DNA of 64,000 nucleotides, taken from Bathymodiolus brooksi. Taxonomy: Eukaryota; Mollusca; Bivalvia; Mytilida; Modiolidae. Shown piece by piece: positions 1-14,125 of the stretch (position 1 is the stretch's first letter; every line of letters begins with the position of its first letter). The position numbers and the translations under genes were made by a program. The notes under the pieces are model-generated. The model did no database searches. It was not told the DNA's origin and was given only the letters and a program-made list of their open reading frames with translations. The stretch spans positions 51,432,203 to 51,496,202 of the forward strand of contig OY804586.1 in NCBI GenBank assembly GCA_963680875.1. Direction: 5' to 3'.

Positions 1-124
1 ATGTGACTGACTTTTCCATTAGCAGCATAAATTGGGTGCGACATTTTCCGCAAACGTAAATATAAATTACCGTCTTCCAATCAAAGTATACTACCGTATT
101 TGTACTCTTAGACATATCAGAATC

Positions 125-281
125 GAAATAAATCATGGAAGCCAGAATGTGCTTTAAGCTTTAAAATGGATTGGCGGATACTAATAAATGTTATCCCTAG
201 CTTCTGGCTCGGGATAAAATACTAATATCCGCCAATCCATGTTAAAACTCCCAACACAGTCTGGCTTCCATGATTTATTTC
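125..281. mobile_element. Nested palindromic MITE-like hairpin
   Basis: The outer arms are a perfect 22-bp inverted repeat (GAAATAAATCATGGAAGCCA... at 125-146 against its complement at 260-281). Inside lies a second perfect 15-bp pair (166-180 and 226-240) and then a 7-bp pair around 191-217. The whole piece can fold into one long hairpin and has no coding capacity. I infer a small non-autonomous fold-back element; no superfamily is assigned. Confidence 0.7.
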
Positions 282-1147
282 TTAAATCGCAGAGGCCTTA
301 CAATAAGGGGCGATACCAGAAATGGTACTTGGTACCTCCTGATTTTAAAGAGTGTTGTATAAAATATTCATATAAATTGATCAAATCATAATGCAAAGTA
401 CCGCTTGTAAATAGAGAAGTACTGGTAGACTTGATAAATATTGAAAGCCCTGAAACGCGTCGTACGCATTAAATTTTATATGTACGGTTGTATTACTATC
501 ACTGGGTCGATACCTCTATTAGTCCCCGAGGGTATCATCCGCCCTGTATTCAGTGCTTCGGCACTGACATGGTTTCTTAGATATATTTATAACTGAAATT
601 TACAGTAACCTAAATAATGTAATTATTAACAAAACTAAGGTTCTCCTCCCACAAGTATATGTGACATAAGGAGATTTTGCGAATCCTGTTTAGGCCCTTT
701 GGTTGGGAATTCGGTAATTTTGTTATTACCCTTATGCATTGCTTCAAAAACTTTAGCTTTTTTGGCTTTCAATCTTTCGATTGTGAGCGTACCTGATGAA
801 GGTTATTCCAAAAACGCATCATGCGCACTAAATTAGATATCTATCTTTTCATTGATCATCTGATTATGATACAAATTAGCATGGCAGGTGTCTTATAAGA
901 AACATGTGTCTCTTACCATTCGCTATCACCCATGTTCAACCAGTATCTCTGAATTGTCTATTTTTGATTACCCCTTCGGTTTATTTGACAATTAAGATGC
1001 TCCAGAAAAACCCTCACAATGATTGGTTATCTGATAGGAGCTGTTCCAGGCAACTACGCTAAATTGATTCCGTGTTGTTACGATTAACACATTCAGAATT
1101 TTCATTATCATTAATAATAAACAATAATCCAATATCAATTAAGACAA
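282..1147. other. Non-coding AT-rich stretch with repeat relics
   Basis: No credible exon was seen. Positions 596-740 and 780-990 contain pieces of dispersed repeats that recur near 44170-44400, 48860-48990 and 52000-52220, for example the short phrase GCGCACTAAATTAGATATCT. The rest looks unique. Confidence 0.5.
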
Positions 1148-1412
1148 GGGGACCGGGTTGCTCGATGAGTTAGGTAGTTGGATTGCTTAACAACTCTTGC
1201 AAGCCTAGCACCAATACGGCTTTGCAAATTACAAAAAGGTGCACTCGACTCGCAGCCGCAAGTGATAAAGTTTACCAGTTGCTTGCCCATGGTCGGTGGT
1301 TCTCTCCGGGTAATACGGCTTCTACCACCACTAAAACTGGTCGCCATGATATAGCTGAAATATTGCTGAAAGTGGCGTTAAAACACCAAATATCAAATTC
1401 AAGTCAAATCAA
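1148..1412 (+). mobile_element. tRNA-derived SINE, family A
   Basis: The copy has the family A order: a tRNA-like head (here GGACCGGGTTGCTCGATGAG), a middle block containing GATAAAGTTTACCAGTTGCT, and a 3' domain ending in GTGGCGTTAAAACACC. Its head is slightly shortened around the B box compared with the copies at 9161 and 42723. A 77-residue open frame crosses it but is not a gene. Confidence 0.85.
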
Positions 1413-1564
1413 TTAAGACATAATACAAATGCTGCGTCATATATTTTTACACCTGTTTTGCTTGCCCATTATTAGCATCATCAAACGAAGTAATTATAAG
1501 ATGACATGTGGTAAATTAAGTAAAGGTGTAATAGCTTGTGATGACTTCAATCAGAATTTTCGAA

Positions 1565-4500
1565 TGTAGGTCTGGGTACGAGCGACAGGGTGCAAATTCT
1601 AGATAGGTTCACAGAGCTGCCTATTACCCCGGTAAGTAGTGGATGGTAGATGTCTTCGATTTCTATTGTTCATCTATGTACTAGTGACAGGGTGCGAATG
1701 CTAAATAGGTTCACAAAGTTGCCTAGCTCTTCCCCGGGTGCCGGATGGTAGACGTGTTTGCTTTCTAATATTAATATGTGTACTAGTGACAGGTTGCAAA
1801 TGCTAGAAAGGTTCACAAAGCTGTCTAGCGCCCCCTGGTAGTGGATGGTAGATGTCTTTGATTTCTTTTGTTGGTCTATTACTAGTGACAGGTTGCGAAT
1901 GCTAGATAGGTTCACAAAGCTGCCTAGCACGCCCCCTGGAGGTGGATGGTAGATGTCTTTGATTTATATTGTTGGTCTCTGTACTAGTGACAGGTTGTGA
2001 ATGCGAATGCTAGAAAGGTTCACAAAGCTGTCTAGCGCCCCCTGGTAGTGGATGGTAGATGTCTTTGATTTCTTTTGTTGGTCTATTACTAGTGACAGGT
2101 TGCGAATGCTAGATAGGTTCACAAAGCTGCTTAGCACGCCCCCTGGTGGTGGATGGTAGATGTCTTTGATTTATATTGTTGGTCTCTGTACAAGTGACAG
2201 GTTGCGAATGATAAATAGGTTCACAAAGCTGCCTAGCACGCCCTCCTGGCGGTTGATGGTAGATGTCTTTGATTTATATTGTTGTTCTATGTATTAGTGA
2301 CAGGCTGCGAATGCTATATAGGTTCACAAAGCTGCCTAGCACGCCCCCTGGTGGTTGATGGTAGATTTCTCTGATTTCTATTGTTCATCTATATACTAGT
2401 GACTGGTTGCAAATGCTAGATAGGTTCACAAAGATGCCTAGCACGCCCCCTGGTGGTGGATGATAGATGTCTTTGATTTCCATTGTTGTTGGACTATGTA
2501 CTAGTGACATGGTGCAAATGTCAAATATGCTCAAAAAGCTCCCTAGAACGTCCCCGGGCGGTGAATGGTAGATGTCTTTAATTTCTATTGTTGGTCTATG
2601 TACTAGTGACAGGGTGCAAATGCTAGATAGATTCACAACGCTGTCCAGCACGACCCCTGGTGGTGGATGGTAGATGTCTCTGATTTCTATTGTTCATCTA
2701 TGTACTATGACCGATTGCAAATGCTAGATAGGTTCACAAAGATGCCTAGCACGCCCCCTGGTGGTGGATGATAGATATCTTTGATTTCTATTGTTGGTCT
2801 ATGTACTAGTGACAGGTTGCGAAAGCTAAATAGGTTCACAAAGTTACCTAGCTCTTCCACAGGTGCTGGAGGGTAGACGTGTTTTCTCTCTAATATTAAT
2901 GTGTGTACTAGTGACAGGTTGCATATGCTAGATAGGTTCATAAAGCTGCCTAGCACGCCTCTGGTGATTGATGGTAGATGTCTTTGAGTTATGTTGTTGG
3001 TCGATATACTAGTGACAGGTGTCGAATGGTAGATAGGCTCACAAAGCTGTCTATCACGCCCCCTGGTGGTGGATGCTAGATGTCTTTGATTTCTATTGTT
3101 GGTCTATGTACTAGTGACAGGTTGTGAATGCTAAATAGGGCCACACAGCTGCCTAGCTCTACCCCAGGTTCCTGATGGTAAACGTGTTTGCTTTCTATTG
3201 TTAGTCTGTTTACTAAAGACAGGTTGCGAATGTTAGATAGGTCCACAAAGCTGCCTAGCACGCCACCTGGTGGTGGATGGTAGATGTCTTTGATTTCTTT
3301 TGTTGGTCTATTACTAGTGACAGGTTGCGAATGCTAGATAGGTTCACAAAGCTGCCTAGCACGCCCCCTGGAGGTGGATGGTAGATGTCTTTGATTTATA
3401 TTGTTGGTCTCTGTACTAGTGACAGGTTGTGAATGCGAATGCTAGAAAGGTTCACAAAGCTGTCTAGCGCCCCCTGGTAGTGGATGGTAGATGTCTTTGA
3501 TTTCTTTTGTTGGTCTATTACTAGTGACAGGTTGCGAATGCTAGATAGGTTCACAAAGCTGCTTAGCACGCCCCCTGGTGGTGGATGGTAGATGTCTTTG
3601 ATTTATATTGTTGGTCTCTGTACAAGTGACAGGTTGCGAATGATAAATAGGTTCACAAAGCTGCCTAGCACGCCCTCCTGGTGGTTGATTGTAGAGGTCT
3701 TTGATTTATATTGTTGGTCTATGTATTAGTGACAGGCTGCGAATGCTAGATAGGTTCACAAAGCTGCCTAGCACGCCCCCTGGTGGTTGATGGTAGATTT
3801 CTCTGATTTCTATTGTTCATCTATATACTAGTGACTGGTTGCAAATGCTAGATAGGTTCACAAAGATGCCTAGCACGCCCCCTGGTGGTGGATGATAGAT
3901 GTCTTTGATTTCTATTGTTGTTGGACTATGTACTAGTGACATGGTGCAAATGTCAGATATGCTCAAAAAGCTCCCTAGAACGTCCCCGGGCGGTGAATGG
4001 TAGATGTCTTTAATTTCTATTGTTGGTCTATGTACTAGTGACAGGGTGCAAATGCTAGATAGATTCACAACGCTGTCCAGCACGACCCCTGGTGGTGGAT
4101 GGTAGATGTCTCTGATTTCTATTATTCATCTATGTACTATGACCGATTGCAAATGCTAGATAGGTTCACAAAGATGCCTAGCACGCCCCCTGGTGGTGGA
4201 TGATAGATGTCTTTGATTTCTATTGTTGGTCTATGTACTAGTGACAGGTTGCGAAAGCTAAATAGGTTCACAAAGTTACCTAGCTCTTCCACAGGTGCTG
4301 GAGGGTAGACGTGTTTTCTCTCTAATATTAATGTGTGTACTAGTGACAGGTTGCATATGCTAGATAGGTTCATAAAGCTGCCTAGCACGCCTCTGGTGAT
4401 TGATGGTAGATGTCTTTGAGTTATGTTGTTGGTCGATATACTAGTGACAGGTGTCGAATGGTAGATAGGCTCACAAAGCTGTCTATCACGCCCCCTGGTG

Positions 4501-5395
4501 GTGGATGCTAGATGTCTTTGATTTCTATTGTTGGTATATGTACTAGTGACAGGTTGTGAATGCTAAATAGGGCCACACAGCTGCCTAGCTCTACCCCAGG
4601 TTCCTGATGGTAAACGTGTTTGCTTTCTATTGTTAGTCTGTTTACTAAAGACAGGTTGCGAATGTTAGATAGGTCCACAAAGCTGCCTAGCACGCCACCT
4701 GGTGGTGGATGGTAGATATCTCTGCTTTTTATTGCTGGTCTATGTACTAGTGACAGGTTGCGAATGCTAGATATGCTCACAAATCTACCTAGCTCCCCCC
4801 ATTGTGGTGGATGATAGATGTCTTTGATTTATGTAATTGTTCTATGTACAAGTGACAGGTTGCGAATGTTAGATAAGTTCAAAAAGCTGCCTAGCACGCC
4901 CCCTGGTGGTGGATACTATATGTCTGTGATTTCTGTTGTTGGTCTATGTACTAGTGACAGGTTGCGAATGCTAGATAGGTTTAAAAAGCTGAATTGCACA
5001 CCCCCTGGTGGTGGATGCTAGATGTCTGTGATTTATGCTGTTGGTCTATGCACTAGTGACAGGGTGCAAAAGCTAAATAGGACCACAAAGCAGCTTCGCA
5101 CACCCCCTGGTGGTTGATGGTAGATGTCTTTGATTTATGCAGTTGGTCTATGTACTAGTGACCGGTTGCGAATGCTAAATAGGGCCACACAGCTGATTAG
5201 CTCTACCCCGGGTGCCTGATGGTAAACGTGTTTGCTTACTCTTGTTAGTCTGGGTACTAGAGACTGGTGTCGAGTGTTAAATAGGGCTTCACAGCTGCCT
5301 AGCAATTCCACAGGTGCCGAATGGTAGACGTGTTTGCTCTCTATTGTTATGCTGGGTACTAGAGGCAGGTTTCGAGTGCTACATACGGTCACAAA
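1565..5395. repeat. ~102-bp satellite array with 1432-bp higher-order blocks
   Basis: Roughly 37 tandem units of about 102 bp are recognised by TACTAGTGACAGGTTGCGAA, then a GCTAGATAGGTTCACAAAGC step, then CACGCCCCCTGGTGGTGGAT. Neighbouring units differ at many positions. Two long blocks, about 1859-3290 and 3291-4712, are nearly identical at an offset of 1432 bp (14 units). Small open frames on the minus strand repeat at the same offset and merely reflect this; they are not genes. The last units (about 5135-5395) are the most diverged. Confidence 0.93.
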
Positions 5396-5399
5396 GCGC

Positions 5400-7394
5400 G
5401 CCTTAATGGATTGGAGTGTGGAAGTCTTCTACAATGGTATTGTCATGTTAAATATATATATATATACATATATATGCTATGATACGTAACTCCTGAACGT
5501 AAGCCATAGCTAGTGCGAGTCGTGTTTGAGAGTAATATGTTCCTTGCAAGGTGAAACGTAGTTGTACTGCAGCCTCACCAAAAGGCTAAATATGTTTCCT
5601 CCCTGTCCAACCCTCCATACTTTCTTGCAAGAGACAGTCAAACGTCGTGGTACCGGTTGTACTATTACTACCGCATTTCTGTATAGATTTAAATAAATTG
5701 TTCACGTCCTGAAAATGTATGAAATATTCGTCTTTGGACATCAAGCAACTAATCAACAACCCATATTTTGTTTGCTTATTATTTGTTTTTGACAGTTGAA
5801 GATATAGACATGATGAAATGAATTGGATTTTTATCAACTGGATCAACCCAACCATATTGCAACAAGCTTTAATTATTTCTGGGAAGCTGCAAAAAAAATG
5901 GGTATGAACGCCAAAAAATATGTTTTCTTGTCACGGCAACTACAATACAACATACTGTTTGACATGCAAGGAACGTAGCACTCTCCGAACATGAAACCCA
6001 CTATTGTCCACGGCCAGGCTATCTCAAATAAAGGTTAGAGAAAGAGGAAATCAATCACGGACAATCCAGAGATACTGTCAACATAGGGTACACAAGACGA
6101 AGACAAAAAACAAAGCAAAAACACAACACACGTGTGTGTTGGAAACCACTATGTGCAAGCAAGCACAAACAACGTAAAGAAGACATGAGCCCTCCTACAA
6201 ACAACTGGAGGTAAAAACAACGAATCGAACATCGTTTCCATGCGGAGATCATAACCGGACATCGCATGGACTTAAATTTACATCATTGTCGTATGAATGT
6301 ATTTATGTTTGAAAGTTTGAGGTTTACCACAAAGGTTGGCTCTGAATGTCGCTTCTGGTTGTATTCGACCATTCCTGTTTAAATAAGTATTTTCTCATAT
6401 TTCATAATGTAAGGCGATGTATTTTAGATTACATAGTTATTGAGTTAAAAGTACATTTACATTACGTTTAATCGATAAAATGAATGAAATGTTAGTATAT
6501 TGAATGAACTTGTTTACGACAAACACATCTGTTTCCGACTGTGTACCTAATATTCGTTTTGCAACAAGATGTCATTCATGAAATTGACAATGACATGAAA
6601 TCAATATCGAAAAATGACATAATGATGTTTACATTCATAAAAGTGGAAGAGAAATTTTAATTATTTTCTACATGTAGCTATTGTTGAATAACATTACAAG
6701 CTGTTTGGTGTTGTTTCTTGTATCAGACCAAACTGACAAAATGACAAAATAAACAAAAACAAATGTTGGAAAAGTTTCAAAATCGAATGGAAAAATTGTA
6801 GAAAAAATATACTGTTAAAGTACTTTTATTCGTGGTTTTTACAAAGTGCAATGATCCATGGGTTCTTTGCTTCGTGCTTTCAAACGTTACATGCAACAAT
6901 CAATGGGAAATTGTTTTTCGTTGGATTTTCATTTTCGGGGTTTCAGTGAACCACGAAATCCACGAAACTTAGAACCCCACGATAACAAATTAATTCACAG
7001 TAGGCAAAGTCGTAACCGCTAATAAATATTATACATGACCACTCAATTTACTTAAAGGCATGGCTTGGTACAGACACTTTGATTAAAAGTGGCGGTGTTA
7101 AACTAGTAATTGATAATGCCATGTATATTCGAACACCTGCTATGCATTAATTTACACATCAGTCTTGTTGTGTTGTGCTTGTTAATGTTTGGTTGGTTAA
7201 TAGGTGTGATATAAATATAGATATCCAATTTAGTGCGCACGACAGGTGTTTGGAATAACCTTCATCATATACGCTCACAGTCAAAAGAGTGGAAAACCAA
7301 ATTATTTCAAGATCTGGAAGAGTAGGTAAGCTAATGGGTTTTAACAGGATAGTGAACATCGGTTAAGATTACCTATGCTTAGAAGAAATTTAAC
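5400..7394. other. AT-rich intergenic DNA
   Basis: No gene was recognised. It contains a short TA-rich run near 5452-5475, a reversed copy of a dispersed repeat at about 6040-6250 and another reversed fragment at about 7190-7290. Open frames here are short and lack exon-like borders or recognisable domains. Confidence 0.5.
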
Positions 7395-9545
7395 TAAATT
7401 TTAATAAATTACATTATTAAAGATCTGTAAATTACATATATATGTATAATGGCACGCTAAGTTCTTAACGAGTGCACCTGGTCAATGTGTCGAATTAAAT
7501 TATAGTGGTGATAGCCATTGTTTTTCATACTAGGTAGTTTCTTTAATAAGGCTGACATATGACGATACCTCTGTGGAGCAGGAAATGGATACCCTTTAGG
7601 AGAACCTTGGTTCATCATCGGTTTTTCAGTCAGATTGTCTTTGCTCAATCTTTAGTTTTCTATGTAATGTTTTGTAGATCATTCTTTAGTCCTTGTTTTG
7701 CCCTTGTGTTGGCTGTCCTTCTTCGATTTACGATTTCTGATTATTCTCTTGGTATCTTCAAACTTTTCAAGTAATTATACATGTCCGTGATAAGTCGTAA
7801 TATGAAGACTCCAAATAAGGAGATAACGGTTTTGTATTTGAATAATTGCCGGCATTAATTGTTGATTTACTGGTCGTAAATTGAGTTCAACGAAACCAGA
7901 AAATGGATATTTGCGACCATCAAATCACAATTGATGCCATCAAATCTTGAAATACAATATAGTTATCTCTATTATAAAGAATTATCTTATAAATACGAAT
8001 AACCTTGCATTTTCAATTTACGATATGTGTTGATTCTGCCTTCGCAAACGGTTTGAGGACATCAGTCGTGTAATTGATGTTGACAAATATTTAACGCCGC
8101 CCAATCAGACACAACAGCATTATAATATGCGTTCTTTAGTCATCTCAAATAATCTAATACTTTATTATACTGTGAAATCATTTATTATTTTCGTGTTTTG
8201 AGGAAAAAATGCATTTTCGTGGAAACGTAAATTCATGGATCTCAGCATAGTGTAAGTAAATATATATGGCGACACATATTCGCTGAATTCTGATATTTCA
8301 TGGCATGAAACGACCCACGGTATTCACGAAAAATTGTATGCCACATATTAGAGCGAATTCACAGTATTTAATATTCAAACAGTAATGATAAAATTGTATT
8401 TCAAATATTCATGAACCTTGCTGACCCGCCACTCCTCTTATATTAAAATCTGCTGAATCGTGTTAATATTATTGTTATTTATTTTTCACATATTTGTACA
8501 AGCTATCCTCCCTAATTAGCATTCGACACTCCGCATTGGTACAGCCTCTAATGACAGGTGTTTAAACCGTATATGCCTTGCACTTTATTAAGCACCACTC
8601 CTTGTGTGGCTCTAAAGTGGAAATGTTCGTGACACATTTATTTGTTCTTCATCACGAATTTGTTTTACCACTGTGAAATATCAATTTCTCAAATTTCAAT
8701 GTATTTTTTCCATATTAGGTATAAACTGTTTTCTTTCCTCTACCCCAACAAGACTTTGTCATGTTTGACAATGAGTAAAAGCTACACGGCGCATGTCTTT
8801 TACGAAACAGGAACTGCTTACCCTTCGAGAGCACTCCTGTTTTCTGGGTTTTTTTATATATAAGATATAGGAAACCGACCATCTAAACTCACAAATGAAA
8901 CAATTACTTTTTTTTTGTAACTATATTTTATTCAACAACACCTAGTTTCTACAAAATGACATAAGATGCCCAGGGAAGCCAGCTTAAGGGCCCCTGTTTT
9001 GGCACAACTGATTTGACCAGAGAAAATATAAATGAGTAAATACACATTACAAAATACAAAAATGTACAACATGACTTCATGTCATTAAATATACTACAAC
9101 TAATTGAATCTTTCTGTTTATGTTATATATTGACTCTTTGTTTTATATTTTTCAAATATAGGTCCCTGGTGGCCCAATGAGTTACGTAGTTGGATTACCT
9201 AACAACTCATACAAGCCTATCACCAATAAGGCTTGGGTTCGCGCCTGGCTTTGTAAATTGCAAAAAGGTGCACTCGACTCGCAGCCGCAAGTGATAAAGT
9301 TTACCAGTTGCTTGCCCATGGTCGGTGGTTCTCTCCGGGTACTCCGGCTTCTTCCACCCCTAAAGCTGGTCGCCATGATATAGCTGAAATATTGCTGAAA
9401 GTGGCGTTAAAACACAATAAATCAATCAAATATTTTCAAATAACTGTTACATGCACGTATGAGGGACATATATATACATTTTTCACTTAGTTCCTTCACT
9501 CTTATTGAATTCTTTATCTATGAACAAGTAATATCCTAACTTTAA
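7395..9545. repeat. 2.2-kb direct duplication, copy 1
   Basis: This segment recurs at about 9640-11790 at an offset of 2241-2248 bp, with only scattered substitutions and small indels. Both copies hold the same dispersed-repeat block (7560-7772 here) and a family A SINE at the same internal position, so the SINE was there before the duplication. No coding exon was recognised in either copy. Confidence 0.92.
9161..9424 (+). mobile_element. tRNA-derived SINE, family A (inside duplication copy 1)
   Basis: This is a near full-length copy. The head GGTGGCCCAATGAGTTACGT carries an A-box-like element, and GGGTTCGCGCCTGGC is the B-box-like element. The shared middle block and the 3' domain ending GTGGCGTTAAAACACAATAA follow. 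Confidence 0.9.
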
Positions 9546-9639
9546 AATTGACTGACACGAAATAGCTAAAATATTATTGAAAGTGGCGTTAAACACCATA
9601 ACCTGAACCTCTAATCCTATGCTTGGGAGAGATTGACCT

Positions 9640-11790
9640 TTATTTTAATCAATTACATTATTAAAGATCTGTAAATTTCAAGCATATATATGTATAATGG
9701 CACGCTAAGTTCTTAACGAGTGCACCTGATCAATGTGTCGAATTAAACTATTGTGGTGATAGCCATTGTTTTTCATACTAGGTAGTTTCTTTAATAAGGC
9801 TAACATATGACGATACCTCTGTGGAGCAGGAAATGGCTACCCTTTAGGAGAACCTTGGTTCATCATCGGTTTTTCAGTCAGATTTTCTTTCCTCAATCTT
9901 TAGTTTTCTCTGTAGTGTTTTGTAGATCATTCTTCAGTCCTTGTTTTGCCCTTGTTCGGTTTACGATTTCTGATTATTCTCTTGGTATCTTCAAACTTTT
10001 CAAGTAATTATACATGTCCGTGATAAGTCGTAATATGAAGACTACAAATAAGGAGATAACGGTTTTGTATTTGAATAATTGCCGGCATTAATTGTTGATT
10101 TACTGGTCGCAAATTGAGTTCAACGAAACCAGAAAATGGATATTTGCGACCATCAAATCACAATTGATGCCATCAAATCTTGAAATACAATATAGTTATC
10201 TCTATTATAAAGAATTATCTTATAAATACGAATAACCTTGCATTTTCAATTTACGATATGTGTTGATTATGCCTTCGCAAACGGTTTGAGGACATCAGTC
10301 GTATAATTGATGTTGACAAATATGTAACGCCGCCCAATCAGACACAACAGCATTATAATATGCGTTCTTTAGTCATCTCAAATAATCTAATACTTTATTA
10401 TACTGTGAAATCATTTATTATTTTCGTATTTTGAGAAAAAAATGCATTTTCGTGGAAACGTAAATTCATGGATCTCAGCATAGTGTAAGTAAATATATAT
10501 GGCGACACATATTCGCTGAATTCTGATATTTCATGGCATGAAACGACCCACGGAATTCACGAAAAATTGTATGCCACGTATTAGAGCGAATTCACAGTAT
10601 TTAATATTCAAACAGTAATGATAAAATTGTATTTCAAATATTCATGAACCTTGCTGACCCGCCACTCCTCTTATATTAAAATGTGCTAAATCGTGTTAAT
10701 ATTATTGTTATTTATTTTTCCCACATTTGTACAAGCTATCCTCCCTAATTAGCATTCGGCACTCCGCATTGTTACAGCCTCTAATGACAGGTGTTTAAAC
10801 CGTATCTGTCTTGCACTTTATTAAGCACCACTCCTTGTGTGGCTCTAAAGTGGAAATGTTCGTGACACATTTATTTGTTCTTCATCACGAATTTGTTTTA
10901 CCACTGTGAAATATCAATTTCTCAAATTTCAATGTATTTTTTCCATATTAGGTATAAACTGTTTTCTTTCCTCTACCCCAACAAGACTTTGTCATGTTTG
11001 ACAATGAGTAAAAGCTACACGGCACATGTCTTTTACGAAACAGGAACTGCTTAACCTTCGCGAGCACTCCTGTTTTCTGGGTTTTTTATATATAAGATAT
11101 AGGAAACCGACCATCTAAACTCACAAATGAAACAATTCCTTTTTTTGTTTTGTTTTTTGTAACTATATTTTATTCATCAACGCCTAGTTTCTACAAAATG
11201 ACATAAGATGCCCAGGGAAGCCAGCTTAAGGGCCCCTGTTTTGGCACAACTGATTTGACCAGAGAAAATATAAATGAGTAAATACACATTACAAAATACA
11301 AAAATGTACAACATGACTTCATGTCATTAAATACACTACAACTGACTGAATCTTTCTGTTTATGTTATATATTGACTCTTTGTTTTATTTTGTTCAAATA
11401 TAGGTCCCGGTGGCCCAATGAGTTACGTAGTTGGATTACCTAACAACTCATACAAGCCTATCACCAATAAGGCTTGGGTTCGCGCCTGGCTTTGTAAATT
11501 GCAAAAAAGGTGCACTCGACTCGCAGCCGCAAGTGATAAAGATTACCAGATGCTTGCCCATGGTCGGTGGTTCTCTCCGGGTACTCCGGCTCCTTTCACC
11601 CCTAAAGCTGGTCGCCATGATATAGCTGAAATATTGCTGAAAGTGGCGATAAAACACAATAAATCAATCAAATATTTTCAAATAACTGTTACATGCACGT
11701 ATGAGGGAACTATATATAAATTTTTCACTTAGTTCCTTCACTCTTATTGAATTCTTTATCTAGAAACAAGTAATATTCTAACTTTAATTA
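9640..11790. repeat. 2.2-kb direct duplication, copy 2
   Basis: This is the second copy of the 7395-9545 segment. It has a shortened dispersed-repeat block at 9808-10005 and an insertion lengthening a T run near 11150. The short spacer between the copies (about 9546-9640) includes a loose SINE tail. Confidence 0.92.
11403..11666 (+). mobile_element. tRNA-derived SINE, family A (inside duplication copy 2)
   Basis: It occupies the same position within the duplicated block as the SINE at 9161 and shares its diagnostic bases (GAGTTACGTAGTTGG). It therefore arose by segmental duplication, not by a second insertion. The 104-residue open frame through it is a by-product. Confidence 0.9.
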
Positions 11791-14125
11791 AAATAATATT
11801 ACACCAGTTTTGGGGGAAGAAATTTTTCTCCTGAAAATTCAATTTGGAATACGACGGTGTACCTTTACTAACCTATTCATGCATGTTTCAAGTCGAAATA
11901 TGTTCCCAACAATTAGAAATCTGCTAAACCGTGTGCATGTTTATCGTCCTCGCCATTGTTGTGGAGACTAATTAACTTTCGGTTGTTTTGTTCCGATGAT
12001 TGCCGATCATGACCTCGTGACGAAAAGATAAACAATCATGTATGCTGAGGTAAGCACGCACACATTCCTGACAATGATTATTGAGGAATCTGTCTGTTTC
12101 ATGTCGTGTGAACCATTTTTTTTGTGGGCAATTATTCTTATGTGGTACACACGGAATATATTTTTACTTGCATCCGACATTTTTCTCTTCAACTGAACAG
12201 TGCGCATGAGCGATAATCTCCCCGAAAGAGTTCAAATCTTTGGTCACGCGCATATCATTTGCATTATTGTACGGGAAAACAGAATTATCTGTTGTCAAAT
12301 ATTGTGCGATTTGCTCTTAAAATCTGCTTTTGAGCGAATTTTTAATGTTATGCAGTTGATTTTAATTCAAATTAAGTGACATATTAAGTGAAAATATTAA
12401 TCCAAAAATTACACGATATTTGCCTTTCATATTACTTTAAAACTTTATTGTAACAAATATTGCTAGGGCAGACTGAAAAACTTTATATAAACTACTAGGC
12501 ACAGGCTAGCCACCAAGAGCTATGGACCAATATGGCGACAAGTCTCAAAACCAAAAAAGCTTAAGAGTGGTATGTAAATTAAAAGGTTTGCAGATGGAAT
12601 CACTACATCAAACAGACTGCTAGTACTAGTATCTCTAGTTTAAGTATAGTTTGACATTGTTAGCTCTTGGCGGAAATCTAACCCACAAAACAATATTTAC
12701 AATCGCAATCAAATTGCTTTGTCTAAATAATGTCAATCATAATGACATTTCCGTTTGAAAAGTACATATATACTTGTACTCACGTTTTTTTTTTGTTTTT
12801 TTTTTTAAATTAAAATCAAATAATACAATATTCTGCCGGAACAATTCCGAAATCCAACAGAAAAAATGGTAGAGTCTGAGCGAACATTACACATAACTAC
12901 ATGATCACTGACTTTCCTGGCTTGGTACGGGCACTGCAAAGAGGTGGGGTTAAACTAGTTTTATATTTTATGTGGTCAGAAGATAATCAGTACAGCAAAA
13001 CAAAAATTTTATAATGTCAGTCAGACATATTGTTTTACAATTTCAAAAAGTAAAGTTTCGTAATTGTTATTACCAATGATAACACAATAGCATAAAGATT
13101 GAATGAATATCACCTTATCACCTAAACACGATAGCCAAAATCGTCCAAGGACGCCCGTTGGAGGAAAACCTTTGTTTTCATAATAATCGCTTGACTTCGA
13201 ATCTGTAAATTTCAATAAATAAAATATATCTAATAAACCATGTCAGTTCAGCTGCATTGACTCCTGAATAGACTATACCCTCTGGGACTGATAGTTCACC
13301 AGCAGTGGTACCGATCCAGTGATAGTAATTAAAACGTTGACATCAAATATAGTGCTCACGGCGCCTTTCGGGAATAACATTCATCAGGTATGCTAAAATT
13401 CAAAATGTTAGAAATATATTTTGAAATCTAAATAATCCAAACGTCTTTGATATGGCATACAAAAAAAAATAAATGATACAGGAAAAACATTGGGGAGTGT
13501 AAATAAACGTTAAAGAAACCGAAGGAGCTATCAAGAATGGAGAATACAGAGACACTGTCAACATAGAGTACACAAGACGAAGAAAAATAAAACAAAAAAA
13601 CAAGGCAATATGTGTTGGACGCCACTAAGCGCCAATAAACAAAAAATAACGTAAATAAGACATGAGCCACAACTGGAGGTAGAGACGAACAGAACATCGT
13701 TTTGATGCTGAAATCGTAACGGACATCACAGCACGGAATTAAGAAAGTACAGACACATAATATTACAACACAAACATAAAACAATAGCAAACCGAATACA
13801 AATCGATATTATTGAACAAAGTATGTACCCTACAATTATTAATGTTTATTTTTAGTAAATGTAAATGAATGTAAATCATTAAAACACTGAAAAACGAAAG
13901 GAGCGTTTTTATATGAGTAGATTTTGTTTTTCAGGACAAAGAACGAGAACTCCTTCATACACATGTACTCACCAATTTGGTCCATTTCTGTTCTGGAGAA
14001 TTCATTACATTTCAATTATTTTTTCAGCAGCTTACCATGTGCACACTAACTGGAACATCAGGTACCACATTATAGCAACTCCCCTTTTTGGGCTCTGTAG
14101 CTTTTGCCAAGATTTTATCTCACGC
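11791..14125. other. AT-rich intergenic DNA with dispersed-repeat fragments
   Basis: No gene was recognised. A poly-T rich patch lies at about 12785-12810. A reversed dispersed-repeat copy at about 13490-13700 explains the longest open frame here (120 codons, minus strand). Confidence 0.5.

Noticed and set aside
1670..5392. Series of 60-90-codon minus-strand open frames with NLSLVHRP-type repeats
   Set aside because: They follow the 102-bp satellite unit and recur at the 1432-bp block offset; no start or domain beyond the repeat.
11418..11732. 104-codon open frame
   Set aside because: It is the SINE family A copy read in one frame; the same peptide pieces recur at every SINE.
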